In this document: in pieces, positions 14,452 through 23,078 of the stretch | Layout of the letters: each line of letters opens with the position of its first letter | Numbering within the stretch: position 1 is the stretch's first letter | Source: Nocardioides sp. URHA0032 | GTDB taxonomy: Bacteria > Actinomycetota > Actinomycetes > Propionibacteriales > Nocardioidaceae | NCBI RefSeq assembly: GCF_000620645.1 | Contig: NZ_KK211161.1 | Location: 180,134-244,133, forward strand | Direction: 5' to 3' | Length of the DNA: 64,000 nt | The notes under the pieces: generated by a model | The model's input: only the letters and a program-made list of their open reading frames with translations | Told to the model about the DNA's origin: nothing | The model's database searches: none | Position numbers and translations under genes: made by a program

Positions 14452-15557
14452 CGAGCCGCTCCCGCGCAGAGGCCCGCCGGGACGGCGAGGGCGGCCGGGT
14501 CCAGACCGGCGACGTGCGCGCGGCCCCGCATCCTGAGCGTGCCGGCGACGTCCAGGCGCTCCACCGGTACGTCGAGGCGCTCGGCGAGATGCTCGGCGAA
14601 GCCGCCGAGGAGGGAGCCGCTACCGGCGAGCAGGACCTGCCCGACCGGGCTGTCCAGTTCACCCGCCGAGGCACGGTAGAAGTCCAGGGTGGTCTCGATC
14701 TCGCCGGCGAGCTGGCTCGCGGCCACCGCGACGACCTGCTGGGCGGCGTGGTCGAGGCCGTCGGAGCGCGGCGCGACGGACTCGAGCTGGCTCGGGTCGA
14801 GGTGGGCGTGGCCCGGCAGGCCGACGTACACCTTCGTCCGCTCGGCCTCCTCCCACGTCCAGTCGTAGCGTTGCTGCACGGCCTGGGTGACCAGGTCCCC
14901 GCCGACGCCGGGGATCATCCGGACGTAGCGGGGGACGCCGCCGTGGTGGACCACGACCGACACGACGTCGGACCCGACGTCGACGATCGCCTCGGTGACG
15001 TGCGCACCGTCGACCAGGGCCGGGGTCCGTGCGCGCAACAGCGCGAACGGCAGCAGGTCGACCGTGCGGGTCCGGAGCCCGGCGTCTCGCGCGGCGGCGA
15101 CGAACGAGTCGACGACCTCCCGCGCGGCCGCCACGAGGAGGATCCGGGCGACCCGTCGCGGCTCGCCGTTCTCGTCCGGCACCTCCGGCTCGTCCAGCAG
15201 GTGGTAGTCGAGGTTGGCCTCGTCGACCGAGAACGGCAGCACGTCCTGCACCTGGTAGCGCAGCGCCTTGCGGAAGTCCGCCGGCGGCATCCAGTCGAGG
15301 TCCATCTGCCGGACCAGGACGCCGGAGTTGGCGACACCGATCGCGACCTCCTTCGTGCCGAACCTGCCCTGCGACCACAGCTGGCGGATCGCCTGGGTGA
15401 GGGCCTGTCCGTCCACGACGGTGCCCGCGTGGACCACTCCGGGAGCGAGCGGGACGCTCGCGAACCGGCGGACGGTGGCGCGTCGACGACCGGGGACGAA
15501 CTCGGCGGCTCGGACACCGGTGCTGCCGATGTCGAGGCCGACCAGGGTGCGTGCCAT
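14448..15557 (-). CDS. pilM: Type IV pilus actin-like ATPase PilM
   Basis: A cytoplasmic actin-fold protein that anchors PilN and couples the assembly ATPases to the membrane complex. It has 369 residues, the usual size. The phosphate-1 loop is VGLDIGSTGVRAAEF near residue 6, the second phosphate region is EAIVDVGSDVVSVVV, and the adenosine motif is VLLAGSGSLLGGFAEHLAERL. ATG 15557 has GGAGAA nine bases upstream. It is the first gene of the pilM-N-O-x-y-pilD operon and is read from a WhiG-type promoter at 15610-15638. It diverges from the pilT-rsiG-pilB operon. Confidence 0.93.
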   Translation of the reverse strand: MARTLVGLDIGSTGVRAAEFVPGRRRATVRRFASVPLAPGVVHAGTVVDGQALTQAIRQLWSQGRFGTKEVAIGVANSGVLVRQMDLDWMPPADFRKALRYQVQDVLPFSVDEANLDYHLLDEPEVPDENGEPRRVARILLVAAAREVVDSFVAAARDAGLRTRTVDLLPFALLRARTPALVDGAHVTEAIVDVGSDVVSVVVHHGGVPRYVRMIPGVGGDLVTQAVQQRYDWTWEEAERTKVYVGLPGHAHLDPSQLESVAPRSDGLDHAAQQVVAVAASQLAGEIETTLDFYRASAGELDSPVGQVLLAGSGSLLGGFAEHLAERLDVPVERLDVAGTLRMRGRAHVAGLDPAALAVPAGLCAGAAR

Positions 15558-15609
15558 GTGTTCTCCGGGGACCTTCCGAGATGGTGGTGGGCGCAGTGCG
15601 TCACTGATG

Positions 15610-15638
15610 TCATCGGAGGCGCCACCGGCGTACTTGAC
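15610..15638 (-). promoter_or_regulatory. WhiG/FliA-type promoter of the pilM operon
   Basis: On the minus strand: GTCAAG-N15-TCCGATGA, with the -35 at 15633-15638 and the -10 at 15610-15617. Spacing is identical to the other four sites. The predicted start near 15603 leaves a 45-nt leader with a good ribosome binding site before pilM. Confidence 0.72.
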
Positions 15639-15713
15639 CCCCGGCGCGAGAATTTCCGGACCGGTCTGGATGCGGGGAGGCTCGGGGGTGCGCCGACGTG
15701 CTACACAAGCACC

Positions 15714-16844
15714 GTGAACGACTCTCGGGAGACGGCGGCGACCCTGCAGATCGCGCCGTACCTCCAGGCCGTGGTGGTCAACCACGGCTCCGACCTGCAC
15801 CTGAAGGTGGGCAGCGCGCCCCGGGTGCGGATCTCCGGCTCGCTGGTGCCCCTCGAGGTGCCTCCGCTGACCGCCACCGCGGTGGAGTCGCTGGTCCGCG
15901 AGACGATGCCGCCCGATGTCGAGAACGCGTTCAACAGCACCAACGAGGCCGACTACGCCCTCGCGGTGCCCGGGATCGGGCGGTTCCGGATCAACGCGTT
16001 CCGTTCCCGAGGCGCCATCGGGTGCGTGCTGCGACTGGTGGGCGACGAGCCGAAGACCCTGGCGGAGCTGGGGATGCCCGACGTCATCCGGCGGTTGTCG
16101 CTGGAGCCTCGCGGTCTCGTGCTCGTGACGGGCCCGACCGGGTCCGGGAAGACGACGACCCTCGCGGCGATGGTCGACGCCGTCAACGAGGCCCGGCCCG
16201 TGCACATCCTCACCATCGAGGACCCGATCGAGGTCATCCATCGGGACAAGACCGCGAGCGTCAACCAGCGCGAGCTCGGCACCGACACCGCCGACTGGAG
16301 CGTCGCCCTCAGGGCGGCGATGCGGCAGGATCCGGACGTGATCCTGATCGGCGAGATGCGCGACGCCGACACCGTGCGCGCGGCGCTGTCAGCAGCCGAG
16401 ACCGGCCACTTCGTGATGTCGACGCTGCACACCACCGACGCGAAGGAGACCGTGAACCGCGTGATCGACTTCTTCCCGCCGTTCGAGCAGAAGCAGGTGC
16501 GCCTCGCGCTCGCGGCGTCGCTCCAGGGCATCGTGTGCCAGCGGCTCGTGCCACGCGCCGACGGCGCCGGCCGCGTCGTCGCGATGGAGGTCGCGGTGAA
16601 CACGCCACGGCTCGCGGAGGCGATCGCGGATCCGGACCGCACGGACAGCATGCCGGACATCGTCGCGGACGGCGCGTACTCCGGGATGCAGACCTTCGAC
16701 CAGCACCTCGTGCGCCTGGTGCTCGACGGCAGCGTGTCCGTCCAGGACGCGAAGGTCGTGAGCACCAACACCCACGACTTCGGCGTGATGCTCAAGCGCG
16801 CCGGCGTGGACCCGGCCCTGGTCGACGCGGAGCCGCCGCGATGA
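15714..16844 (+). CDS. pilT: Type IV pilus retraction-type ATPase PilT (first copy)
   Basis: A hexameric secretion-superfamily ATPase, 376 residues. Order of motifs: N-terminal PAS-like domain (HGSDLHLKVG), Walker A GPTGSGKTTT (~140), Asp box (TIEDPIEVIH), Walker B (DPDVILIGEMRD) and His box (HFVMSTLHTTDAKETVNRVIDFF). It has the PilT retraction signature region AASLQGIVCQRLV. PilT normally depolymerises pilin. The GTG start at 15714 has no clear ribosome binding site. The gene begins the operon pilT-rsiG-pilB and overlaps rsiG by four bases. I see no WhiG-type promoter before it. A second PilT is encoded at 20312-21574. Confidence 0.92.
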   Translation: MNDSRETAATLQIAPYLQAVVVNHGSDLHLKVGSAPRVRISGSLVPLEVPPLTATAVESLVRETMPPDVENAFNSTNEADYALAVPGIGRFRINAFRSRGAIGCVLRLVGDEPKTLAELGMPDVIRRLSLEPRGLVLVTGPTGSGKTTTLAAMVDAVNEARPVHILTIEDPIEVIHRDKTASVNQRELGTDTADWSVALRAAMRQDPDVILIGEMRDADTVRAALSAAETGHFVMSTLHTTDAKETVNRVIDFFPPFEQKQVRLALAASLQGIVCQRLVPRADGAGRVVAMEVAVNTPRLAEAIADPDRTDSMPDIVADGAYSGMQTFDQHLVRLVLDGSVSVQDAKVVSTNTHDFGVMLKRAGVDPALVDAEPPR

Positions 16845-17311
16845 GGCCGGAGAGCGCCGACATCGGAGCGCTCGATCTGCCGGCGCTGCGGGAGTACCGG
16901 CACCGCCTGGAGGCCGAGGAGGACCGGGTGTCGTACTGGCGCCGTCTGGTGCATGCCCGCCTCGACCTGCTGGCCGCCGAACGGGCCACCGACCACGTGC
17001 TGACGCTGCCCGACCTGGTCCGGGTGCTCGGCGACACCGGGACCGGGCAGACCCGTCAGGCGCTGGTGAGCGTGCGCGCCGCCGAGCCACTCCCGGAGCT
17101 CCCCGAGCTCACCGAGATGTGGGCCACCGACGTGGACCCGCGCGACGACGCTCAGGTTGCCGACGCCGTCGAGCGCCTCACCGGCGCGGAGCGGCAGCTG
17201 ACCGACTACCGTCGCGCCCTGCACCAGCGCATCGACGAGGCCACCGCCGAGCTGATCGCGCGCTACCGCGAGAACCCCCGGGCCGCCCTCGCCGTGATTC
17301 CGGAGGACTGA
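16841..17311 (+). CDS. rsiG: RsiG-type c-di-GMP-responsive anti-sigma factor
   Basis: A 156-residue, mostly helical protein that matches RsiG, the Streptomyces anti-sigma factor that binds sigma WhiG only with c-di-GMP. The RsiG signature is E(X)3S(X)2R(X)3Q(X)3D on each helix of an antiparallel coiled coil. Here helix 1 has E27, S31, R34, H38, D42 and helix 2 has E117, T121, R124, H128, D132: both motifs in exact spacing, with His for Gln in both and Thr for Ser in the second. The linker between them is long (43-116). ATGA overlap with pilT upstream; pilB starts two bases downstream. A WhiG-family sigma factor is encoded 11.5 kb away in the same locus. The assignment rests on the double motif, size and context. 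Confidence 0.85.
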   Translation: MRPESADIGALDLPALREYRHRLEAEEDRVSYWRRLVHARLDLLAAERATDHVLTLPDLVRVLGDTGTGQTRQALVSVRAAEPLPELPELTEMWATDVDPRDDAQVADAVERLTGAERQLTDYRRALHQRIDEATAELIARYRENPRAALAVIPED

Positions 17312-17312
17312 C

Positions 17313-18998
17313 GTGCGCCCCCAGAGCTCAGGCGACACCGTTCGCGCCCTCTTGGAGACCGGCCTGGTCACGCAGGCCCAGGTCGAGGAGGCCGAGCGTG
17401 CGGCCGGCGAGCGGGCCCAGACCGTCCTCGAGGTGCTCCTCGACAGCGGCTGGGTCGACCGCTCCGCGGTCGTCCGGACGGCGGCGATGTCGGCCGGGCT
17501 CGACTACGTCGAGCTGTCCGACTTCATCGTGGACATGACCGCGGTCAGCCTGCTGCCCGCCGAGTTCGCCCGCCGGGCCGGCGTCCTGCCGCTCGCACGC
17601 GACGACGACGAGCTCGTGGTGGCCGTGAGCATCCGCCAGGCCGGTGACATCGAGCTCAAGGACGACCTCAGCCGGCTGACCCGCAGCCGGATCCGGTTCG
17701 CGATCGCCAACCGGGCCGACATCGAGACCCGCATCAACCAGGTGTACCGGGCCGAGGGCGAGATGCACGACCTCACCTCGGACCTCGCCCCCGAGGATGA
17801 CGCCGAGGACCTCAACGCGCTCACGGAGGTGACCGACGAGGCGCCGATCGTGCGCTTCGTGAACCTGCTGATCACGCAGGCGATCAGTGACCGGGCTTCC
17901 GACATCCACATCGAGCCGACCGAGCGCGACATGCGGGTGCGGTACCGCATCGACGGCGTGCTGCACGACGCACACCGCTCCCCCAAGAACATCCAGAACG
18001 GCGTGATCTCCCGGCTCAAGATCATGGCCGAGATGAACATCGCCGAGCGGCGGGTGCCCCAGGACGGCCGGATGTCCGTCACCCACCAGGGTCGTCGAGT
18101 CGACCTCCGGGTCGCCACGCTGCCGACCGTGTGGGGCGAGAAGGTGGTCGCCCGGATCCTCGACACCAGCAACACGCAGCTCGGCCTGGACGACCTGGGC
18201 TTCAGCAACGAGAACTTCGAGCGTTACCGCGCGTCGTACACCAAGCCGTACGGCATGATCCTCGCGACCGGGCCGACCGGGTCCGGCAAGTCGACGACCC
18301 TCTACGCGACGCTCAACATCCTGAACCGCCCGGACGTCAACGTGATCACGGTCGAGGACCCGGTGGAGTACCGCCTGCCCGGCATCAACCAGGTGCAGAC
18401 CAACGCACGGGCCGGGCTGACGTTCGCCTCGGCGCTGCGCTCGATCCTGCGGGCGGACCCCGACATCGTGCTGATCGGCGAGATCCGCGACCACGAGACC
18501 GCGCAGATCGCCATCGAGGCCGCGCTGACCGGGCACCTGGTGCTGTCGACGCTGCACACGAACGACGCGCCGTCGGCCGTCAGCCGCCTGATCGAGATGG
18601 GTATCGAGCCGTTCCTCGTCGGGTCGGCGCTCGACGCCGTGCTCGCGCAGCGCCTGTGCCGATCGCTCTGCGAACGGTGCAAGGAGGCGTACGTCCCCGA
18701 CGAGGCCGAGCTGGAGCGCGTCTCCTTCACCTGGGACAGTGACGCCGGCGTGCCGACCATCTACCGCGCCGCGGGCTGCTCGGCGTGCTCACAGACCGGC
18801 TACCGCGGCCGGATGGCACTGCACGAGGTGATGGCGGTGACCGAGGACGTGTCCCGGCTGGCCGTCGCCCGCGCGTCGACCGACGAGATCACCCGGCTCG
18901 CCCGCGAGCAGGGCATGACCACGCTCAAGGACGACGGCTGGGCCAAGGTGCTGCAGGGGCGGACGTCGATCGAGGAGATCCTCCGGGTCGTTGCCTGA
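17313..18998 (+). CDS. pilB: Type IV pilus extension ATPase PilB
   Basis: The motor that drives pilin polymerisation, 561 residues. An N-terminal domain of the GspE/MshEN type (~1-150) is followed by the ATPase: SDIHIEPTERDMRVRYRIDG, Walker A GPTGSGKSTT (~320), Asp box TVEDPVEYRLPG, Walker B DPDIVLIGEIRD, and His box HLVLSTLHTNDAPSAVSRL. The zinc tetracysteine of assembly ATPases is present (CRSLCERCKEAY...CSACSQTGYRGR), which separates it from the two PilT. The N-terminal repeats lack the RLG residues of the MshEN c-di-GMP motif, so direct c-di-GMP binding is not supported. GTG 17313 follows the rsiG stop by one base. Confidence 0.94.
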   Translation: MRPQSSGDTVRALLETGLVTQAQVEEAERAAGERAQTVLEVLLDSGWVDRSAVVRTAAMSAGLDYVELSDFIVDMTAVSLLPAEFARRAGVLPLARDDDELVVAVSIRQAGDIELKDDLSRLTRSRIRFAIANRADIETRINQVYRAEGEMHDLTSDLAPEDDAEDLNALTEVTDEAPIVRFVNLLITQAISDRASDIHIEPTERDMRVRYRIDGVLHDAHRSPKNIQNGVISRLKIMAEMNIAERRVPQDGRMSVTHQGRRVDLRVATLPTVWGEKVVARILDTSNTQLGLDDLGFSNENFERYRASYTKPYGMILATGPTGSGKSTTLYATLNILNRPDVNVITVEDPVEYRLPGINQVQTNARAGLTFASALRSILRADPDIVLIGEIRDHETAQIAIEAALTGHLVLSTLHTNDAPSAVSRLIEMGIEPFLVGSALDAVLAQRLCRSLCERCKEAYVPDEAELERVSFTWDSDAGVPTIYRAAGCSACSQTGYRGRMALHEVMAVTEDVSRLAVARASTDEITRLAREQGMTTLKDDGWAKVLQGRTSIEEILRVVA

Positions 18999-19010
18999 GC
19001 GGCCGCGCGA

Positions 19011-19075
19011 CCGTCGAGTGACGTGGAATGGCCGTGATCCGGCCGGATGTGCAGCCAGTTCACGTCACTCGACGG
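19011..19075. terminator. Long inverted repeat between convergent pilB and pilC
   Basis: Perfect 15-bp arms, CCGTCGAGTGACGTG at 19011-19025 and its complement at 19061-19075, enclose a 35-nt loop that contains a smaller GGCC-N7-GGCC stem. It lies between two converging operons, so it probably ends transcription from both sides. No T-run follows, which is usual in GC-rich actinobacteria. Confidence 0.6.
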
Positions 19076-19091
19076 GAGATGGGCGACCGAG

Positions 19092-20312
19092 TCAGCCGAT
19101 CATGTCGTAGATCTTGAACATCGGCATGTACAGCGCGACGATCATCGACCCCACGAGGGCACCCAGGAAGGCGATCATCAGCGGCTCGATCAGCGCCGTG
19201 AGCGCCTCGGTCATGGACTCGACCTCGGAGTCGTAGAACTCCGCGACCTTGCGCAGCATCTGGTCCACCGCGCCGGACTCCTCGCCGGACGCGATCATCT
19301 GCACGACCATCGAGGGGAACACGTCGTGGTGCGCCAGCGGCGCGGCGATGGACTCGCCGGTGCGAACCGACTCCTTGACCTCGTTGAGGGCCCGCCCGAT
19401 CACGACCGAGCCGGTGGTGTCCGACACGATATCCAGGGCCTGGAGGATCGGGACGCCGGCCGACAGCAGGGTGCCGAGGTTGCGGGCGAAGCGCGCCAGG
19501 GCGAGCTTCTGGAACAGGTTGCCGAACACCGGGAGCTTGAGCTTCAAGGGGTCCACGACGTTCCGGACCTGCTCGGTCTTGCCGTAGCGACGCCACCACC
19601 AGACGAAGCCGACGGTCGCGACCACGAAGAGCGGCACCAGGTACTTCATCGCCGCCGAGAGCATCACCAGGATCCGCGTCGGCAGCGGCAGCTCGCCCCC
19701 GAGGTCCTCGAACATGTGCTGGAAGACCGGGACCACGAACATCAGCAGCGCGACGCACATCAGGATCGCCATGATGAACACCACGGTCGGGTAGGTCAGC
19801 GCGGCCTTGATCTTGCCGCGCAGCTTCACCTCGGCCTCCATGTTGTCGGCGATCTGGCGCATCGTCGTGTCGAGGAAGCCACCGGCCTCGCCGGCCCTGG
19901 TCATGCTGATCATCAGCGGCGGGAAGACGTTCGGCCACTTCGTGAACGCCGACGACAGGCTCTGGCCGGCCTCGATGTCCTGCTTGACCCCCCGCAGCAC
20001 CTTGCGGAGCTCGGGGTTGTCGGCCTGCTCGGACATGATCGTGAGGCCGCGCAGCATCGTCAGCCCCGCGTCGATCATGGTCGCGAACTGGCGCGCGAAG
20101 ACGGCCAGGTCCTTGGCCTTGATCCGCTTCTTGAAGCCGAGGTGGATCTCCCGCTGCATGCCGGTGTTCACCGGGCGCACCTGCAGGGGCACGTACCCCA
20201 TCGCGCGGAGCTTGTCCGCGACGGCGGCCTCTGAGGCCGCCTCGACCTTGCCCTCGGTGAAGCGGCCCTGAGCGTCCCGGACCTTGTAGGCGTACTGAGT
20301 GGAGGTGGACAT
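19092..20312 (-). CDS. pilC: Type IV pilus inner-membrane platform protein PilC
   Basis: The polytopic core protein on which PilB and PilT act, 406 residues. It has two GspF-type cytoplasmic helical bundles (FARQFATMIDAGLTMLRGL and FARNLGTLLSAGVPILQAL) and three membrane segments (about 170-190, 220-240, 375-395). The N-terminal YAYKVRDAQGRFTEGKVEA strand region is typical. Start and upstream pilT stop overlap by one base, giving a pilT2-pilC operon under the promoter at 21612-21640. Confidence 0.94.
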   Translation of the reverse strand: MSTSTQYAYKVRDAQGRFTEGKVEAASEAAVADKLRAMGYVPLQVRPVNTGMQREIHLGFKKRIKAKDLAVFARQFATMIDAGLTMLRGLTIMSEQADNPELRKVLRGVKQDIEAGQSLSSAFTKWPNVFPPLMISMTRAGEAGGFLDTTMRQIADNMEAEVKLRGKIKAALTYPTVVFIMAILMCVALLMFVVPVFQHMFEDLGGELPLPTRILVMLSAAMKYLVPLFVVATVGFVWWWRRYGKTEQVRNVVDPLKLKLPVFGNLFQKLALARFARNLGTLLSAGVPILQALDIVSDTTGSVVIGRALNEVKESVRTGESIAAPLAHHDVFPSMVVQMIASGEESGAVDQMLRKVAEFYDSEVESMTEALTALIEPLMIAFLGALVGSMIVALYMPMFKIYDMIG

Positions 20313-21574
20313 CAGCGCCAGGCCTCCTGCTTGTTGGCGGACGCCGCGACGAGGGTGTCGTAGTCGTCGCGGTTCGAGCAGTGCTCGAGACCGGCCTCGT
20401 AGCTGATCCGTCCGGCCTTCACGAGCGAGGCGAGGTGGGCGTTGAGCGTCTGCATCCCGTCGCGGGCGCCGGCCTGGAGGGCGCCCTGGATCTGCTGCAG
20501 CTTGTCGTCGCGGATCATCGCCCGGATGCCGGAGTTGCAGACCATCACCTCGACCGCGGCGGCCCGGCCGCGCCCGTCGATGGTCTTCACCAGCGTCTGG
20601 CACACCACGCCCTGGAGCGTGGCTGCCAGCTGGGTGCGGACCTGCTGCTGCTGCTCGGCCGGGAAGACGTCCACGACCCGGGTGATCGTGTCCTGTGCGG
20701 ACTGGGTGTGCAGCGTCGCGAACACCAGGTGGCCGGTCTCGGCCGCGGTGAGCGCGACGGAGATCGTGTCGAGGTCGCGGAGCTCGCCGACCAGGATGAC
20801 GTCGGGGTCCTGGCGCAGCACGTGCTTGAGCGCGTTGCGGAACCCGTGGGTGTCGGCGCCGACCTCGCGCTGGTTGACCAGGCAGCCGCGGTGCTCGTGC
20901 AGGAACTCGATCGGGTCCTCGATGGTGACGATGTGGCCGCGGCGGCTGCGGTTGATCTTGTCGATGATGGCGGCCAGCGTCGTCGACTTGCCGGACCCGG
21001 TCGGACCGGTGACGAGCACCAACCCGCGCTTGAGGTCCGTGAAGCTGTCCAGCACGGCCGGCATGCCGAGGTCCTCCAGCGGCTTGATCTCCCAGGGGAT
21101 CATCCGCATCACCGCGCCGAGGTGCTCACGCTGCTGGAAGACGTTGACGCGGAAGCGGGCACTGCCCGGCACGGCGTACGCGAAGTCGAGCTCGAGCTGC
21201 TCCTCGAACTCCTTCCGCTGTCGCTCGGTCATGATCCCGTACAGCGTCGTGCGCAGCTGCTCGGCGTCGAGGGGCGGGTAGCCCTCCATCACCTCCATCT
21301 CACCGCGCAGGCGGACGGTCGGCGGCGCGCCCTCGGTGAGGTGCAGGTCGGACGCGCCCACCGCCAGGACGTGCGCGAGCAGGTCGTCCAGCATGATCCG
21401 GCGGCCCTGAGGCACCCCAGCGACCGCTGGGGTCGGCGCGATCGGCGCGGCGGCCGCAACCGCGGCGGACGCGACGAGGGTCGGCATGGCTACGGGCGCC
21501 GGGGCCGGGACGGCGACGGGCGCGGCCGGCCGCGCGAGCGGGAGGCCGAAGCCGTTGGCGGGTGCGTCGGTCAA
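20312..21574 (-). CDS. pilT: Type IV pilus retraction-type ATPase PilT (second copy)
   Basis: A second PilT ATPase, 420 residues, about 60 longer than usual because of an Ala/Pro/Val-rich N-terminal extension (~1-57) before the PAS-like domain (LLAHVLAVGASDLHLTEG). Walker A GPTGSGKSTT (~189), Asp box TIEDPIEFLHE, Walker B DPDVILVGELRD and His box HLVFATLHTQSAQDTITRVVDVFP are intact. AATLQGVVCQTLV is the PilT-type motif and there is no tetracysteine site. The start is TTG 21574, backed by GGAGGA eight bases upstream. Operon with pilC. Whether the two PilT differ in role (PilT and PilU style) cannot be read from sequence. Confidence 0.92.
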   Translation of the reverse strand: MTDAPANGFGLPLARPAAPVAVPAPAPVAMPTLVASAAVAAAAPIAPTPAVAGVPQGRRIMLDDLLAHVLAVGASDLHLTEGAPPTVRLRGEMEVMEGYPPLDAEQLRTTLYGIMTERQRKEFEEQLELDFAYAVPGSARFRVNVFQQREHLGAVMRMIPWEIKPLEDLGMPAVLDSFTDLKRGLVLVTGPTGSGKSTTLAAIIDKINRSRRGHIVTIEDPIEFLHEHRGCLVNQREVGADTHGFRNALKHVLRQDPDVILVGELRDLDTISVALTAAETGHLVFATLHTQSAQDTITRVVDVFPAEQQQQVRTQLAATLQGVVCQTLVKTIDGRGRAAAVEVMVCNSGIRAMIRDDKLQQIQGALQAGARDGMQTLNAHLASLVKAGRISYEAGLEHCSNRDDYDTLVAASANKQEAWR

Positions 21575-21611
21575 CGGATCCTCCGGGACGGGAGCGGAAC
21601 GGTCACTGTTC

Positions 21612-21640
21612 TCATCGGCGGGGTCACGGTCGGACTTGAG
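21612..21640 (-). promoter_or_regulatory. WhiG/FliA-type promoter of the pilT-pilC operon
   Basis: On the minus strand: CTCAAG-N15-GCCGATGA, -35 at 21635-21640 and -10 at 21612-21619. Predicted start near 21605, leaving ~31 nt with the GGAGGA site before the TTG start. It lies immediately after the stop of the PilX-like gene, in a gap of only 72 nt. Confidence 0.75.
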
Positions 21641-21646
21641 GCCGCC

Positions 21647-23077
21647 TCACGAGACGCCCCGATCCTCTTCGCGGTAGGAACCCACGCTGAGCGACAGCAG
21701 CGCCGGACTGGTGTTGGCGAGGAAGCACGCATCCAGCGAGGCGTCGAAGGTGCCTACCAGGTTGATCTTGTCCGCGTAGATCGTGCCGATGAAGTCGGCG
21801 GTGCCGTTCGCCTTCACGACCTGGCCGTAGGGCGCCGGGGACGTCAGGAAGATCGAGGCAGCCATCTGGGTGTGGGAGTTGATCTTGACGTTGCCCCCGA
21901 CGATGACGATGAGCAACGAGCTCGTCGGGCACGTGGTGTCGTCCGCGAGACCGCCGTTGCGGGAGAACGCCGTCTCGCCGAACTGGTTCAGGTCGACCGT
22001 GCCGCCGAGGTCGCTGCCTTCGAGGTCGAAGAACATGACCGCGTTGGACTCGTCGGGCGTCTCCCATCCCGATGACTCGGTCCAGTAGTTGCCCTGCGAC
22101 TCCGCGATCGTCCGCAGCTGGTCGAGCTCGGCGTCCGTGAACGGGTCGGGCTTCAGATCGAAGAGGTCCATCAGCGAGCTGTCGTCCTTGATGAACGATC
22201 CGGTGACGTCAGTAGTGAGGTCTTTGTCGAGGTCCTGGGCGCCGTAGTAGGCGGGGTACTTCGTCGCCAGTGACTGCTGGACCGGCGAGCAGGCGCTGGT
22301 GGCCGCACCACCGAGCTTGTCCTGGTCGTAGGGGTAGTTGGCGCTACAGGGCGTCTGCGACGCGCTCTTCCCCTTCCCCGACTTGTGGATCAGACTGGAC
22401 TCCGAGGTCGAGCAGTATTGCGCGCTGCCGTTCGCATCCGTGATGTAGTTCGAGGAGTGCACCCCGACCGGGATGCCGTACGCCGCATCCAGGTTCTCGG
22501 GCGCTTCGGGATTGCTGCTCGTGTGGATCTTCGAGCGATGCCAGACACAGCCGGTCGAGAAGACGCTTTCGCGGGTCACCGAGGCCGAGCCGCCACCGGT
22601 GAAGCTCTTGGCGAAGAGCCCCTTCGGGACGTTGCTCGTGGTGACGTCCACGTCCGCCAGGACGGTCCGCGAGGCACCGTCGTCGGTCGCTCCGGTGGAG
22701 TGGACCCGGTAGAGGCCCGGATCGTTGGCCGGGTACGCGTCGACCACCTCGATCCACACGCGGTACTCGCCATCCCCGCCCGGGACGTCGACCGACATGG
22801 GCGACGTGCTGTTGCCCCATGCGTTGGACTCGCAGGCCGGGGAGCACCCCAGGCCGCGGACGCCCGACGAACGGAGGTAGCTCATCGCCTGGGAGACGCC
22901 GGCGTCGGCCGCGTCGACCGCGGCACCGGCCGCCTGGGCCCGGTGCGACGACTGCAGGTTGTCGATGGCCAGTACCGAGACGGTCGACGCGAGGGCGGTG
23001 ACCAGGGCGAGCGCGAGGAGCGTGATGATCATCGCCGATCCCTCGTCCCGGCGGTGTCGTGTGAGGTTGCGTCGCAT
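21647..23077 (-). CDS. PilX-like minor pilus assembly protein
   Basis: A 476-residue exported protein with a prepilin-like N-terminus: basic RRNLTRHRRDEG, then SAMIITLLALALVTALASTV, as in PilX N-terminal domains, which lack the canonical Glu5. The long C-terminal part is rich in Ser, Asp and aromatic residues and has several Cys (CSPACE, CVWHRS, TPCSANYP, SACSPVQ, TTCPTS, DACF) that could form disulfides. Repetitive beta structure is likely (SLLIVIVGGNVKINS, TADFIGTIYADKINLVG). It is the last gene of the minor-pilin operon, one base after the PulJ-like gene. In other bacteria PilX-like proteins help fibre initiation and adhesion; the large exposed region suggests a tip role here. Confidence 0.75.
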   Translation of the reverse strand: MRRNLTRHRRDEGSAMIITLLALALVTALASTVSVLAIDNLQSSHRAQAAGAAVDAADAGVSQAMSYLRSSGVRGLGCSPACESNAWGNSTSPMSVDVPGGDGEYRVWIEVVDAYPANDPGLYRVHSTGATDDGASRTVLADVDVTTSNVPKGLFAKSFTGGGSASVTRESVFSTGCVWHRSKIHTSSNPEAPENLDAAYGIPVGVHSSNYITDANGSAQYCSTSESSLIHKSGKGKSASQTPCSANYPYDQDKLGGAATSACSPVQQSLATKYPAYYGAQDLDKDLTTDVTGSFIKDDSSLMDLFDLKPDPFTDAELDQLRTIAESQGNYWTESSGWETPDESNAVMFFDLEGSDLGGTVDLNQFGETAFSRNGGLADDTTCPTSSLLIVIVGGNVKINSHTQMAASIFLTSPAPYGQVVKANGTADFIGTIYADKINLVGTFDASLDACFLANTSPALLSLSVGSYREEDRGVS

Positions 23078-23078
23078 C

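Noticed and set aside
15692..15699. GCCGACGT before pilT (15714) as a sixth WhiG-type -10 element
   Set aside because: No TCAAG-like -35 lies 15 nt upstream, so it does not fit the pattern of the other five.
17313..17760. c-di-GMP binding by the N-terminal MshEN-like domain of PilB
   Set aside because: The two repeats keep the Gly and hydrophobic positions but not the RLG residues that contact c-di-GMP.
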